Shown: positions 41,856 through 51,903, numbered from the stretch's first letter. The stretch: 64,000 nucleotides of DNA from Billgrantia pellis (GCF_008297955.1 NZ_VTPY01000008.1:157165-221164); one strand, 5' to 3'. Notes: generated from the sequence alone by a model not told the origin. Numbers and translations: made by a program.

Positions 41856-42731
41856 ATGCTCGCCGAACTCTTCGCCGTCATGGCGCCGGTGCTGTCAGGC
41901 GCCGGGCTCGGTTTCACCTGGATCCGCCTGGGTCATCCTTATCCCGTCGAGTTCGTCACCCGCCTGGTTTTCAACATCGGCACCCCGGCTCTGGTGCTGG
42001 CTTCGCTGGCCGGCGCCGAGATCGATGCCGGCAGCTTCGGGCGCACCATGTTGGCCACCGCGCTGGTGATCCTCAGCATGGCCGCCGCCACCTTCGTCGT
42101 GTCTCGCCTGTTACGTCGCGATTGGCGCGTCCTGCTGGCCCCCATGATGTATCCCAACACCGGCAACATGGGGCTTCCCGTGGTGCTGTACGCCTTCGGC
42201 AGCGCCGGTTTCGCCTATGGCATCACCGTGATGGTCACCGTTTCGCTGTTCCAGTTCACCCTCGGCGCCATCATGGCCAGCAGCGGCACCCCTCTTCGCA
42301 CCCTGGTCAGAACCCCAACGGTTTACGCTATCCTGATAGCGTTGATCCTGCTGCTGACCGAGACCGAGCTGCCGCTCTGGCTGGCCAACAGCGTCGACCT
42401 GATCTCCGGTTTCACCGTACCGCTGATGCTGATCACACTGGGTGTGTCACTGGCCAGCATTCAGGTAAAGAATCTACGGTCGGGAATCGGCTTCAGTCTG
42501 CTGCGCACGCCGGTGGCGGTGCTACTGGCATGGGGGATTGGGGCCTTGCTGGACCTGCCCCCCCTGGCGCACGGCATTCTCATCCTGCAGATGAGCATGC
42601 CAGTCGCCGTGTTCAACTATTTGTTCGCGCAGCGCGCCAGGCGGGAACCGGCGTATGTCGCCAGCCTGGTCTTCTGTTCGACGCTGTTGGCATTGATCTA
42701 TCTACCGGTCCTGCTGGCCGTGTTGATGTAG
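41856..42731 (+). CDS. AEC family transporter
   Basis: 291 residues from the ATG at 41856 (CAAGGAAGTGCG upstream). About ten transmembrane segments in two five-helix halves; PNTGNMGLPVVLYAFG is the auxin-efflux-carrier family motif around the discontinuous helix, with a second-half counterpart near MSMPVAVFNYLFA. Bacterial members transport malate, malonate or other organic anions. Divergent from the siderophore receptor; shared regulation by iron is possible but unproven. Confidence 0.9.
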   Translation: MLAELFAVMAPVLSGAGLGFTWIRLGHPYPVEFVTRLVFNIGTPALVLASLAGAEIDAGSFGRTMLATALVILSMAAATFVVSRLLRRDWRVLLAPMMYPNTGNMGLPVVLYAFGSAGFAYGITVMVTVSLFQFTLGAIMASSGTPLRTLVRTPTVYAILIALILLLTETELPLWLANSVDLISGFTVPLMLITLGVSLASIQVKNLRSGIGFSLLRTPVAVLLAWGIGALLDLPPLAHGILILQMSMPVAVFNYLFAQRARREPAYVASLVFCSTLLALIYLPVLLAVLM

Positions 42732-42852
42732 CATTGACTGATGCAGCGTGAGCTGAAGTCGCGAGGGTTCGAGCGCACCGGCGGGTGACAGGAACACCCC
42801 GACCGCAAGCGGGTCACAACCTGGGGCGGATCGCAAAGCAAGGGAGGAGCAA

Positions 42853-44016
42853 ATGGACGTTGCAAGCAAGCGGCTGGCGGTGTCGCTGCCGGCTCGTGTC
42901 GCCTGGGTCGTGGCAGGTCTCGGCGGTTCGTCTACCGGCGCCTACTCGGCGGAGATAGTGGAAGAACGCATTGCCACCGAGCATCTCGACCTGCGCCTGG
43001 AGCGCATCGCCTCCGGGTTGGAACACCCTTGGTCCATGGCGATGCTGCCCGATGGCCGCTTTCTGGTCAGCGAGCGTCCCGGCCGGCTGGCCCTGGTCGG
43101 CCCCAATGGCGACCTGACCCATCTGGAGGGCGTTCCCGAGGTCAGTGCCCAGACGCAGGGAGGGCTGCTCGATGTCAGCCTTCATCCCCGCTATGGCGAT
43201 GGCGAACACGACTGGATCTACTTCACCTGGAGCAAGCCCGGCGATGACGGCACCGCCACGGCCCTGAGCCGTGCCCGGCTCGGTGACGGTCGGCTGGAAG
43301 ACGTTGAGACGCTGTTCGAGCAGAACCGCTATTTCGATCCGGGCCGTCATTACGGTTCACGCCTCACCTGGCTGCAGGACGGCACTCTGGCGATGAGCAT
43401 CGGCGACCGCGGCGACAGCGAGCGCGCCCAGCACGGCGGGGACCACGCCGGCAGCGTGCTGCGTCTGAACGATGACGGCGAAGTGCCGGACGACAACCCT
43501 TTCGTCGACGACGATGCCGTTGCCGATGAAATCTATTCCATGGGCAACCGAAACCCCCAGGGATTGACGGTCGCCAGCGACGGCATCCTCTGGGCGACGG
43601 AACACGGCCCTCGCACCGGCGACGAACTCAACCGCATCGAGCCCGGAGAGAACTACGGCTGGCCGGAAGTCTCGTTGGGATTCGCCTATTCGAGCGACCG
43701 ACGCATGGGACGCGACAGCGCACCGGGCATGCGCGATCCCGCCTACGTGTTCGAGGGCCGTTTCGCTCCTTCCGGCTTGACTCAGATCACTTCCACGGCT
43801 TTCACGGGCTGGCAGGGCGACCTGCTGGCGGGCGGGTTGCGGAGCGAACGGCTCCTGCGCCTGATTCTCGACGAGGGCCGGGTAGTCGATAGCGAAGTCA
43901 TCCTGGAAGGAGGCATTGGCCGCATACGCGATGTTCGGCAAGGCCGGGACGACGCCATTTACCTGCTCAGCGACGATTCCCAGGGCAGCCTCTATCGGCT
44001 GAGTCCGATGCCATGA
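42853..44016 (+). CDS. PQQ-dependent sugar dehydrogenase (soluble Asd/YliI type)
   Basis: 387 residues with an N-terminal signal segment (RVAWVVAGLGG...AYSAE). GGAGGAGCAA precedes the ATG. GLEHPWSMAMLPDGRFLVSERPGR (core GLEHPWSMAMLPDG) opens a six-bladed propeller, and GNRNPQGL and TEHGPRTGDELN are the conserved PQQ/Ca2+ loops. It would oxidise free aldoses in the periplasm. PQQ synthesis genes are not in the window. Confidence 0.9.
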   Translation: MDVASKRLAVSLPARVAWVVAGLGGSSTGAYSAEIVEERIATEHLDLRLERIASGLEHPWSMAMLPDGRFLVSERPGRLALVGPNGDLTHLEGVPEVSAQTQGGLLDVSLHPRYGDGEHDWIYFTWSKPGDDGTATALSRARLGDGRLEDVETLFEQNRYFDPGRHYGSRLTWLQDGTLAMSIGDRGDSERAQHGGDHAGSVLRLNDDGEVPDDNPFVDDDAVADEIYSMGNRNPQGLTVASDGILWATEHGPRTGDELNRIEPGENYGWPEVSLGFAYSSDRRMGRDSAPGMRDPAYVFEGRFAPSGLTQITSTAFTGWQGDLLAGGLRSERLLRLILDEGRVVDSEVILEGGIGRIRDVRQGRDDAIYLLSDDSQGSLYRLSPMP

Positions 44017-44076
44017 ACCAGGGGCGGCGCCGGCCTGCCCGGCGCCGCTACCGTCAAACGCCGTCCGCGAGCTGCC

Positions 44077-45534
44077 ATGCGCCTACGCAACCTGATACTC
44101 ACGACCGTCATCGCTCCGCTGTTCCTCGTGCTGCTGGTCTTCAGCCTGGTCGCCATCAAGTCGCTCGAGGACAACGTGCGCTCCCGGCTGGAGCGGGAGG
44201 TGCAGGTCATCACCAATGTGATCGGCACCACCCTGAGCCATGCGCTGACCCGCAACGCCACCGAGCCGCTGGAGGAGTCGCTCTACTCCGCCTTCTCTTT
44301 TCACCGGATCTACGGCGCATACGTCTTCGACGCTCAGGGCCGCGAGATCTACGGCCTCGGACTCGGACAGGCGCTGTTCAGCCCCGAGACCATTCGCGAG
44401 GTGGCCGAACATGGCGAGATGCGCGCCGCTTATCGGGAGCATGACGGCTGGCACTATTACTCGGCCTTGAAGCCACTCACCTCGGCGACCGGCGAGGTGC
44501 AGGGTGTACTCCAGGTCAACCGGCTCAATACCGGCATCGAGAAATACACCGGTTTTCTCAGCCTGTTGGCACTGCTCGCCTTCGTCGTCGCGGCCGCCGG
44601 TATCGTATTGGGAATCTGGTGGGGATTCCGTCGCCATATCGAGCGGCCGCTGGAACGCCTGCTTGCCGTCATGCAGCGCGTCGAGGCCGGCGACCGCGGC
44701 CAGCGGGCCGAGGCACAGGGCCCCCAGGAATACGAACGCCTGGCCGTAGCGCTCAATGGCATGCTCGACGCCATGGCCGAGAAGGATGCGGACATCGAAG
44801 CGCGCCGGCGCAAGGAGATCGAGTTGGAAAAGCGGTTGCGCAAGTCCAAGAAACTGGCCGAGCTGGGTGTGCTGGCCGCCGGAGTGGCGCACGAGATCGG
44901 CGCACCGCTCACCGTGATCAATGGTCAGGCCCAGCGCCTGGCCCGTCGCGACACGCTCAGTGACGACGATCGCGCCAGGCTGGGGCGGATCCGAGGCGAA
45001 GTGGAACGCATCGTTGAAATCGTACGCCAGTTGATGGAGCTGGGGCGACGCCACAATGTGGAGAAGGAGCCCCTGGACCTGCACGAGCTCCTGGAGACCG
45101 CACGCGAGCTGGTCGAAGAGGATCTCGAGCAACGCGCCATTCGCGTGGAGCTCGACCTGCCCTCCTCGGCCTCGCCACTGTTGGCCAACGGTCAGCAGTT
45201 GATACAGGTGCTGACCAATCTCATGCGCAATGCCGCTCAGGCCGAGGGGGTCGGTCGGGTACGGATCCGGGCTCGCGAAAGCGAGGGTTGGCTGTCGCTG
45301 TGGGTGGAAGACGACGGCTCGGGTATCAGCGATGCGGACAAACCAAAGGTCTTTGATCCTTTTTTCACCACCAAGCCCGTGGGCCAGGGCAGCGGCCTTG
45401 GGCTATCCATGGTTCACCGAATCATCAACGATCACGGCGGTACCGTTGGGGTGTTCGACAGCGAGCTGGGCGGTGCCGGCTTCGAAATCGGACTCCCCCT
45501 ACGAGATACCGACGAAGGAGGGACTGCCACGTGA
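44077..45534 (+). CDS. Sensor histidine kinase
   Basis: 485 residues. Transmembrane segments near 7-27 and 160-187 enclose a periplasmic sensor; a HAMP-like linker (RPLERLLAVMQRVEAGDRG) leads to the HisKA domain with H in GVAHEIGAPL, and the ATPase has NAAQAE, DDGSGI and GSGLGLSMV boxes. It overlaps the response regulator by 4 bp. The pair resembles NtrB/NtrC- or DctB/DctD-type systems. Signal unknown. Confidence 0.93.
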   Translation: MRLRNLILTTVIAPLFLVLLVFSLVAIKSLEDNVRSRLEREVQVITNVIGTTLSHALTRNATEPLEESLYSAFSFHRIYGAYVFDAQGREIYGLGLGQALFSPETIREVAEHGEMRAAYREHDGWHYYSALKPLTSATGEVQGVLQVNRLNTGIEKYTGFLSLLALLAFVVAAAGIVLGIWWGFRRHIERPLERLLAVMQRVEAGDRGQRAEAQGPQEYERLAVALNGMLDAMAEKDADIEARRRKEIELEKRLRKSKKLAELGVLAAGVAHEIGAPLTVINGQAQRLARRDTLSDDDRARLGRIRGEVERIVEIVRQLMELGRRHNVEKEPLDLHELLETARELVEEDLEQRAIRVELDLPSSASPLLANGQQLIQVLTNLMRNAAQAEGVGRVRIRARESEGWLSLWVEDDGSGISDADKPKVFDPFFTTKPVGQGSGLGLSMVHRIINDHGGTVGVFDSELGGAGFEIGLPLRDTDEGGTAT

Positions 45535-46913
45535 CAGGAAGCCACTTTGACTCATTGCCGATATTGATCGTCGAGGATGATGCCGCCATTCTGGAGCTGC
45601 TGGAGGAGGAGCTTCAGGAAGCCGGATATCGAACCTTGGGAACCAGCAGCGCTGAGGATGCCGTCGCCACGCTGAGCCATAGCGAAGTCTCCCTGATCAT
45701 CAGCGATGTTCGCTTGCCTGGCATGAGCGGCATGCAGCTGCTGGAGCAATTGCGCAGCGAAGGCAATCATGTGGGGTTCATCGTCATCACCGCCTTCGGC
45801 ACCATCGACCAGGCGGTCGAAGCCCTCAAGATCGGCGCCGACGATTTTTTAACCAAGCCGCTGGATCTGGAGGGAGTGAGAGAGGCGGTCTTTCGAGTCC
45901 TGGAGAACCGCCGCCTGGCCGAACGCTTCCAGCAGGCGTCGCCGACCGGCCACTTCCATGGCATCGTCGGTAGGAGCGAAGTCATGCAGGCGCTGTTCCA
46001 CGATGCAGCAAGGCTCGCCAAGAGCGACGCCCCGATACTGATTCTGGGCGAGAGCGGTACCGGCAAGGAGCTTCTGGCCCGCGCCATTCATGCCGAGAGC
46101 CCCCGCGCCAAGCATCCCTTCGTGGCCATCAACTGCGCCAGCATTCCCTCCGAATTGATGGAAAGCGAATTCTTCGGCCACGTGAAGGGCGCCTTTACCG
46201 GTGCCAGCGAATCGCGCCAGGGGCTGTTCCAGGCTGCTAACGGCGGCAGCCTGTTCCTCGACGAAATCGGTGAGATGTCCCCGGGATTGCAGGCCAAGCT
46301 GCTGCGCGCCCTGCAGGAGAAAAGGGTCAAGGCGGTGGGGGCCGAGAAGGAAGAAGCGGTCGATGTTCGTATCATCGCCGCGACGCATCGCGACCTGGAA
46401 CAGGAGATTGAAAGCGGTAACTTTCGTAGCGACCTCTTCTATCGGCTGGAGACCTTCTCGCTGCGGATCCCGCCACTGCGTGAACGACAGGGTGACATCG
46501 AGCGGCTGATCTCGGCCATGATCGATAAGCACGCCGGCAGCCAGGGGAAGAGCATTGAACGCATCGAACCGACGGCGCTCCAGGCCCTGCTCGACTATTC
46601 CTATCCCGGCAACGTTCGCGAACTGGAGAACGCCATCATGCGCGCCGTGACCCTTGCAGAGGACGGTTTGCTCAGTCATGCCGACCTGCCCGAACGCATC
46701 CGTCAGCATGGTCAGGAACAACGAAGCATGCCCCGCCCGACCGAGGGCAACGCCATGGTCGCGCCGACGCAGCAGAGCTGGCCAAGCCTGGAGGAGGTCG
46801 AAAAGCGCTACATTCAGAAAGTGCTGGAAGCGACAGGAGGCAACAAGCGTCGTACCGCCGATATCCTGGGTATCGCCAGGCGTACGCTATACCGACGCCT
46901 CGAGGAGGATTGA
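45531..46913 (+). CDS. Sigma-54-dependent NtrC-family response regulator
   Basis: 460 residues. Receiver domain with phosphorylated Asp in LIISDVRLPGMSG, AAA+ domain with GESGTGKE, the sigma-54 contact loop GAFTGA and Walker B GSLFLDEIGEM, and a Fis-type HTH at the C-terminus (GGNKRRTADILGIARRTLYRRL, core TADILGIARRTLYRR). It would activate sigma-54 promoters after phosphorylation by the preceding kinase. No -24/-12 target was identified nearby. Confidence 0.95.
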   Translation: MTGSHFDSLPILIVEDDAAILELLEEELQEAGYRTLGTSSAEDAVATLSHSEVSLIISDVRLPGMSGMQLLEQLRSEGNHVGFIVITAFGTIDQAVEALKIGADDFLTKPLDLEGVREAVFRVLENRRLAERFQQASPTGHFHGIVGRSEVMQALFHDAARLAKSDAPILILGESGTGKELLARAIHAESPRAKHPFVAINCASIPSELMESEFFGHVKGAFTGASESRQGLFQAANGGSLFLDEIGEMSPGLQAKLLRALQEKRVKAVGAEKEEAVDVRIIAATHRDLEQEIESGNFRSDLFYRLETFSLRIPPLRERQGDIERLISAMIDKHAGSQGKSIERIEPTALQALLDYSYPGNVRELENAIMRAVTLAEDGLLSHADLPERIRQHGQEQRSMPRPTEGNAMVAPTQQSWPSLEEVEKRYIQKVLEATGGNKRRTADILGIARRTLYRRLEED

Positions 46914-46956
46914 GTCGTGCACCGCTTCGCTCTCTGCTACGAACCCCATGGGCACG

Positions 46957-46984
46957 AAAAAAGCCCCCGTGGGAGCGTGGGGGC
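46957..46984 (-). terminator. Rho-independent terminator of the acidic repeat protein gene
   Basis: GCCCCC (46963-46968) and GGGGGC (46979-46984) form the stem; on the minus strand it is followed by a run of six T. It may also receive transcription from the convergent regulator gene. Confidence 0.75.
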
Positions 46985-47121
46985 CAAGTACGCCATGCAA
47001 TTCACTAACGGAGCAAGGGGGAGGGTGGCGGCCGCCAGCGAATTGCCGCGTCATGCCAAGAGTGCGCTTCCTTGCGCGACGATTCACTGGCCCCGGTTGG
47101 CCGGGGCCAGCGGACGACGAG

Positions 47122-47790
47122 TTACGACTCGCCGTTATCTTCTTCCGGATAATCCCACTCTTCTTCCTCGTTCTCGTACTCTTCGCCCGGCATGGGCTCG
47201 GGGCTATCACCAAAACCGGGTTCGCCGTCAGCCTCCGCTCCCGGGGTGCCCGGCTGTGGCTCGGCGCCGGGCGAGAAGGCGCCCTCTTCGTCTGTCGTAG
47301 CGTCTAAGCCGGGTGCAGCCGGATCATTGGAGCCCGGAGTGGCCTCGTGACCCGGCGCTGCTTCAGTCTCGGCTTCGGAACCGCTGCCAGGCTGGGTAGC
47401 CCCCGGGGCAGTCTCCATCCCTTGCGAAGTATCGGCCCCCGGTGAATTCTGCACACCGCCTGTATCGTCTGCCGGATCAAGGGCGTCATCGGTAGTACCA
47501 TCGGTAGTACCGTTCATGCCGGGTGCGGTAGTCCCGGGGGCAGTCTCCATCCCTTGAGAAGTGTCGGCACCCGGTGAATTCTGAACACCGCCTGTATCGG
47601 CTGCCGGATCAAGGGAATCATCGGTAGCACCGTTCACGCCAGGCGACGCTTCGGGCATGGTCTCCGACGTGTTCGACTCGTACTGATACTCGTCCTGCTG
47701 CGTCTGCTGGGCCAGGACCAACGGGCTGGCGGTCAGCCCCATGGTCACACCAAGTACACCAAGCGTCTTCAGAAATTCCTTGGACATCAT
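47122..47790 (-). CDS. Acidic exported protein with internal tandem repeat
   Basis: 222 residues from the ATG at 47790 (AGGAGGTGGAACTT upstream). A signal peptide ends at LAQQ. The mature part is very rich in Asp, Glu, Gly and Pro and probably disordered. A block of about 40 residues containing DTGGVQNSPGADTSQGMETA occurs twice, offset by 44 residues, and the DNA repeat (132-bp period, about 47404-47640) is well conserved, indicating recent duplication. Function unknown; the acidity fits a protein exposed to salt. Confidence 0.75.
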   Translation of the reverse strand: MMSKEFLKTLGVLGVTMGLTASPLVLAQQTQQDEYQYESNTSETMPEASPGVNGATDDSLDPAADTGGVQNSPGADTSQGMETAPGTTAPGMNGTTDGTTDDALDPADDTGGVQNSPGADTSQGMETAPGATQPGSGSEAETEAAPGHEATPGSNDPAAPGLDATTDEEGAFSPGAEPQPGTPGAEADGEPGFGDSPEPMPGEEYENEEEEWDYPEEDNGES

Positions 47791-47849
47791 AAGTTCCACC
47801 TCCTGGGGTTCTCGTCTTGCGACGAATGTAGCGGGCTTCCTGCCCTCGC

Positions 47850-47872
47850 CTGTCGCCGCCTCGCGGCGACAG
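47850..47872. terminator. Strong hairpin between the two acidic protein genes
   Basis: CTGTCGCCGC (47850-47859) and GCGGCGACAG (47863-47872) form a perfect 10-bp stem with a 3-base loop. No T-run follows. Possible transcript end of the lipoprotein gene or mRNA stabiliser. Confidence 0.5.
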
Positions 47873-47893
47873 CGTCAGATCGATCAAAGCGGA

Positions 47894-48322
47894 TCAGTTA
47901 CCGCTCTGCTCCGCATCTTCCTCGTCGGTCAATGCACCCGTATCCGACGCACTGCCTTCCTCATCGCCTTCCATGGTGTTCTGCTGACCTTCCGGTACCG
48001 GCTCCTGCTCGGCTTCGGGGAGCGACTCCTCCTGTTCGGTCAGTGCGTCCCCTTCCGGGGCCTCTTCAACACCGCTAACGGGCTCAGCCGCACCATCGCC
48101 GCTCGCCGTGCCGGTCTGGTCGATGCCAGGGTCGGTTGTCGCATCTTCCATGGGCGACGTTTGCTCTTCCGTGACGGGCCGCTCTTCTTCCACTGGGGGA
48201 AGGTCCTCTTCGTCATCGCCGCATCCGGCAAGCGACAACGTACCCAGCGCAAGAGCCACTGCAGAGGCCAGAACCGTCAGCCTCCGTGCCGAACCGGAAT
48301 GTGCATGCTTATCATGGCTCAT
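47894..48322 (-). CDS. Acidic lipoprotein
   Basis: 142 residues from the ATG at 48322 (GGGAGACTCCAC upstream). Signal sequence with lipobox LSLAGC, then a highly acidic, Glu/Asp/Gly-rich tail with no recognised domain. It is the same kind of protein as its downstream neighbour and could share its role at the cell envelope. Function unknown. Confidence 0.7.
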   Translation of the reverse strand: MSHDKHAHSGSARRLTVLASAVALALGTLSLAGCGDDEEDLPPVEEERPVTEEQTSPMEDATTDPGIDQTGTASGDGAAEPVSGVEEAPEGDALTEQEESLPEAEQEPVPEGQQNTMEGDEEGSASDTGALTDEEDAEQSGN

Positions 48323-48585
48323 GTGGAGTCTCCCTGTAGGTGATTCATCCTTTCCTTTATCCCACAGCATAGCCTGTGCCAGCTCCGAGAGTAGAAGAAA
48401 AAAATATTTCCTAACAGGAACTTATACTGATGATGCAAACAGAATAGGGAGACGGGATTCGCGGGTTTGACGTGGTGCAATCTGACACATGGGCCGCTCT
48501 GCCACAGCATTTCAGCACCGGCTCCGGCCAGAAAGACACAGGGAGGCATGCCTGATGTTCCCCTGCGACAGGGCCCCTGTCGAAG

Positions 48586-49437
48586 CTAACCTGGACTGAC
48601 TCCCCGCAGGCGCTCACTGCGTCGACGCAATAGCTCCAGCGTTGTCAGCAGCAGCATCGAGAGCAGGACCAGCAGGGTGGCCACGGCCAGAATCGTCGGG
48701 CTGATCTGTTCGCGGATGCCCGACCACATCTGTATCGGCATGGTGCGCTGCTCAGGCCCGGCCAGGAACAGTACCACCACCACCTCGTCGAAGGAGGTAA
48801 TGAAGGCGAACAGCGCCCCGGAAACGACGCCGGGCGTCACCAGCGGCAGCACGACCTTGAAGAAGGTACGCGCGGGGTTGGCGCCCAAGCTGTGGGCAGC
48901 CCGGATCAGGGTGGTGTCGAAGCTTGACAATGTGGCGGTCACGGTAATCACCACGAAGGGAATACCGAGCACCGTATGGGCCAGCACCACGCCCAGGTAG
49001 GTCTGGGCCAGATTGACCTTGGAGAAGAAAAAGAACATGGCCGCGGCGGAAATGATCAGCGGCACGATCATGGGCGAGATCAGCAGCGCCATGATCGCGC
49101 TGCGTGCCGGCATGTGACGGCTCGACAGCCCCAGAGCCGCTACGGTCCCCAGTATCGTGGCCAGAATGGTCGAGGCAATGCCGACGATGAAGCTGTTCTT
49201 GATCGCGTTGAGCCAGGCGCTCGAGGTGAAGAAGTCTTCATACCAGCGCAGCGAATACCCGGCCGGATCGAGCGCCAGCATCTCCTGGGAAAAGGTGAAA
49301 TAAGGCTGGGCATTGAACGATAGCGGAATGATGACCAGCAGCGGCCCCACCAGAAACAGGAAAATGAGCGCGCATAGGCCGAGGAAGACGTAGTGCCAGA
49401 TGCGTTCGCCGCGGGTGGCGTAGGAGGGTGTGGCCAT
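48586..49437 (-). CDS. ABC transporter permease (PotC-like)
   Basis: 283 residues, six transmembrane segments and the cytoplasmic EAA-like loop AAHSLGANPARTFFKVVLPL. Start has an obvious coupling with the preceding permease gene (3-bp gap). Last gene of a four-gene importer operon. Polyamine (spermidine/putrescine) type by overall resemblance and partner genes. Confidence 0.92.
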   Translation of the reverse strand: MATPSYATRGERIWHYVFLGLCALIFLFLVGPLLVIIPLSFNAQPYFTFSQEMLALDPAGYSLRWYEDFFTSSAWLNAIKNSFIVGIASTILATILGTVAALGLSSRHMPARSAIMALLISPMIVPLIISAAAMFFFFSKVNLAQTYLGVVLAHTVLGIPFVVITVTATLSSFDTTLIRAAHSLGANPARTFFKVVLPLVTPGVVSGALFAFITSFDEVVVVLFLAGPEQRTMPIQMWSGIREQISPTILAVATLLVLLSMLLLTTLELLRRRSERLRGVSPG

Positions 49438-49440
49438 CGG

Positions 49441-50694
49441 TTACCCCAGCTTGACCTTGTCGACGCCGATCAGGCGGTTGAATACGAGATAGCAGACCAC
49501 GACCACGAACAGCAGGATCGAGGCGATGGCGGCCGCCAGCCCCCAGTTCAGCGATGTCTGCATGTGATAGGCGATAGTGTTGGTAATGAAGCGCCCCGAC
49601 TGCCCGCCCACCAGTGCCGGCGTGATGTAGTAGCCGATGGAGAGGATGAAGACCAGGATGCCGCCGGCGGCAATGCCGGGAAGGGTCAGCGGGAAGTAGA
49701 CGCGACGGAAACAGAGGAAGGGCCGCCCGCCCAGCGAGCGGGCCGCTCGCATGTAGCTCGGTGAAATGGTCTTCATCACCGAGTAGAGCGGCAGGATCAT
49801 GAACGGCAGCAGGATATGGGTCATGGCCACGATGGTGCCGGTCTTGTTGTGGATCATCTGCCAGCGCGCGTCGTCGGCGATGACACCGAGAGCAACCATC
49901 AAGTCGTTGAGTATGCCCTGTGACTGAAGAATGGCGATCCAGGTCGTGGTGCGCACCAGCAGCGAGGTCCAGAACGGCAAGAGCACCAGGATCAACAGAA
50001 GGTTGGAGTATCGCAGCGGCAGACTGGCCAGCAGAAAGGCGATCGGATAGCCGAGCAGCAGCGTCAGCGCCGTGATGACCAGGCTCATCCACAGCGTGCG
50101 CCAGAACAGGGAGACATGGATCTCGAGATGCGCCGGCACCTTGACGATATCACCCGCCGGAGACAGCTGACGGTCCACCGCGGCCAGGTAGTAGGAGAGC
50201 GTCCATGGCGAAGTCTCGCGCTGAAGGATCTGCCAGGTATCCCGTTCGCCCCAGGTAGTGTTGGCCGCGATCAACGCTTCCTTGTATGGCGGATCCAGGG
50301 TGCGCAGGCCGCGCGCCGTGCGGTTGATGGTCGAGCGCATGCCCGACTTCTCGTAGTTGAGGCGGCTCGACAGCAATCCCAGGTTGCGCGCCTCCTGGCC
50401 GACGCGGAGGTCCTCGGCCAGGGCCGCGAATACCTCTTCACCGGGCAGCGACTCGCCGTCCCATCCTTCGAGCGCGGCAGCCGTACGCGAAAGCTGGGTC
50501 GAAACCTCGGGATTGTCGACGCTGCGCCACAGCATGTCGGCGATGGGCATGACGAAAGCCACAACCAGGAACAGCAACAGCGGCGATACCAGCAGGAAGG
50601 CCCTGATTCGCGAACGTCGCACGGCTCGCCGCAGGCTGGTCTTCAACGGTATGCCATCGGCGGTGGTCAAGGGAATGGCGGAAGACTCGGACAC
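49441..50694 (-). CDS. ABC transporter permease (PotB-like), with periplasmic insert
   Basis: 417 residues, longer than typical PotB (about 290). The extra ~120 residues lie between the first transmembrane segment (LLVSPLLLFLVVAFVMP) and the second, so a large periplasmic domain is inserted. The EAA loop is AARSLGGRPFLCFRRVYFPL. This long form is seen in putrescine/spermidine-like permeases of Halomonas and Pseudomonas. Coupled to the downstream permease. Confidence 0.9.
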   Translation of the reverse strand: MSESSAIPLTTADGIPLKTSLRRAVRRSRIRAFLLVSPLLLFLVVAFVMPIADMLWRSVDNPEVSTQLSRTAAALEGWDGESLPGEEVFAALAEDLRVGQEARNLGLLSSRLNYEKSGMRSTINRTARGLRTLDPPYKEALIAANTTWGERDTWQILQRETSPWTLSYYLAAVDRQLSPAGDIVKVPAHLEIHVSLFWRTLWMSLVITALTLLLGYPIAFLLASLPLRYSNLLLILVLLPFWTSLLVRTTTWIAILQSQGILNDLMVALGVIADDARWQMIHNKTGTIVAMTHILLPFMILPLYSVMKTISPSYMRAARSLGGRPFLCFRRVYFPLTLPGIAAGGILVFILSIGYYITPALVGGQSGRFITNTIAYHMQTSLNWGLAAAIASILLFVVVVCYLVFNRLIGVDKVKLG

Positions 50695-50778
50695 GCGACC
50701 TCTCCATGCAGCGACCGGATAGTGCGGTAGGCTAAGCGGAAGGCCGCCACCCGGTATCTCCGGGTGGCGGTCGGCCCG

Positions 50779-51903
50779 TTACTGGGCCAACCAGGCGTCG
50801 AAACGCTGCGTCAGCTCGTCGTTGTAGTCGGCCCAGAATTCATCATCTTTGGGAATCGCCGTGGCGAAGTTGGGCTCGTAGGTCGGCATGTGCTCTTCCA
50901 TCTCGATACCGGTCTCGGCATGGGTCGACACCATGGGCGATGAGGAAACGCGAGCCGGACCATAGGAGATGTATTGGGCTTGATCGGCGAGCCGCTGGGT
51001 GTCGGTAGCGAAATAGAGGTAGTCACGCACCTTGTCGAGCTTGCCGGTGGGTACCACCCAGCCGTCCAGCTCGAAGACTTGAGCGTCCCAGATGATCTCG
51101 AAGGGCTGGTCCTCGGTCACCATGGCATTGAAGATCCGTCCATTGTAGGCCGAGGCGAAGGCGACTTCCCGGTCCGCCAGCAGCTGCGGCGGCTGGGCGC
51201 CCTCCTCCCACCAGATCACGTGATCCTTGATGGTATCGAGCTTGGCGAAGGCGCGCTGAATCCCCTCCTCCGTCTCGAGCACATCGTAGACGTCCTCCGG
51301 CGCCACGCCGTCGGCGACCAGGGCCCATTCCAGGTTATTGATCGGCTTACGTATCAGGGCACGCTTGCCGGGGTAGTTCTCGAGATCGAAGACGTCGTGA
51401 ATAGTGCCGGGCTGAGCGTCGTCAGGGAACATCTCGGAATTGTAAGCGACGATGTTCGAATAGACGATGGAAGCCACGAAGCATTCCCCCAGCGCGCCGT
51501 CGACGAAGTCCTCGCTCGGCGGCGTGCCGTCGGGCGCATCGGCCAGCAGCTCATCGTGATCCAGCGGCTCGATCAGGCCCTCGGCGCAGGCGATCATGGC
51601 ATCGGCCGGCAGCATGTCGACCAGATCCCAGGTCACGTTGCCGGCCTGGGACTGAGCGCGCAGACCGGCCAGGGCGTTACCGCTGCGGTCGATATTGACG
51701 ATCTCGTCGCCCGTCTGCGCCATCCATGGCTCGTGGTACGCCTTTTGCTGGCTCATGCTGTAGGCACCGCCCCAGGAGACGATATTGAGCGTCTGCTGTG
51801 CCTGGGCCAGACTCGACAGCCCCACCAGCGAAACGCCTGCCACGGCGCAGGCGACCAGCCCGCGCCCCCCGCTCTTCCCTGCACGATTGTCGTTATAAGG
51901 CAT
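50779..51903 (-). CDS. ABC transporter substrate-binding protein (polyamine type)
   Basis: 374 residues from the ATG at 51903 (CGGAGAAGAACC upstream). Signal peptide ending LAQA, then TLNIVSWGGAYSMSQQKAY as in PotD/PotF-like binding proteins. The protein binds ligand in the periplasm for the two permeases. Ligand could be a polyamine or a related compound; the binding residues are not certain. Confidence 0.9.
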   Translation of the reverse strand: MPYNDNRAGKSGGRGLVACAVAGVSLVGLSSLAQAQQTLNIVSWGGAYSMSQQKAYHEPWMAQTGDEIVNIDRSGNALAGLRAQSQAGNVTWDLVDMLPADAMIACAEGLIEPLDHDELLADAPDGTPPSEDFVDGALGECFVASIVYSNIVAYNSEMFPDDAQPGTIHDVFDLENYPGKRALIRKPINNLEWALVADGVAPEDVYDVLETEEGIQRAFAKLDTIKDHVIWWEEGAQPPQLLADREVAFASAYNGRIFNAMVTEDQPFEIIWDAQVFELDGWVVPTGKLDKVRDYLYFATDTQRLADQAQYISYGPARVSSSPMVSTHAETGIEMEEHMPTYEPNFATAIPKDDEFWADYNDELTQRFDAWLAQ

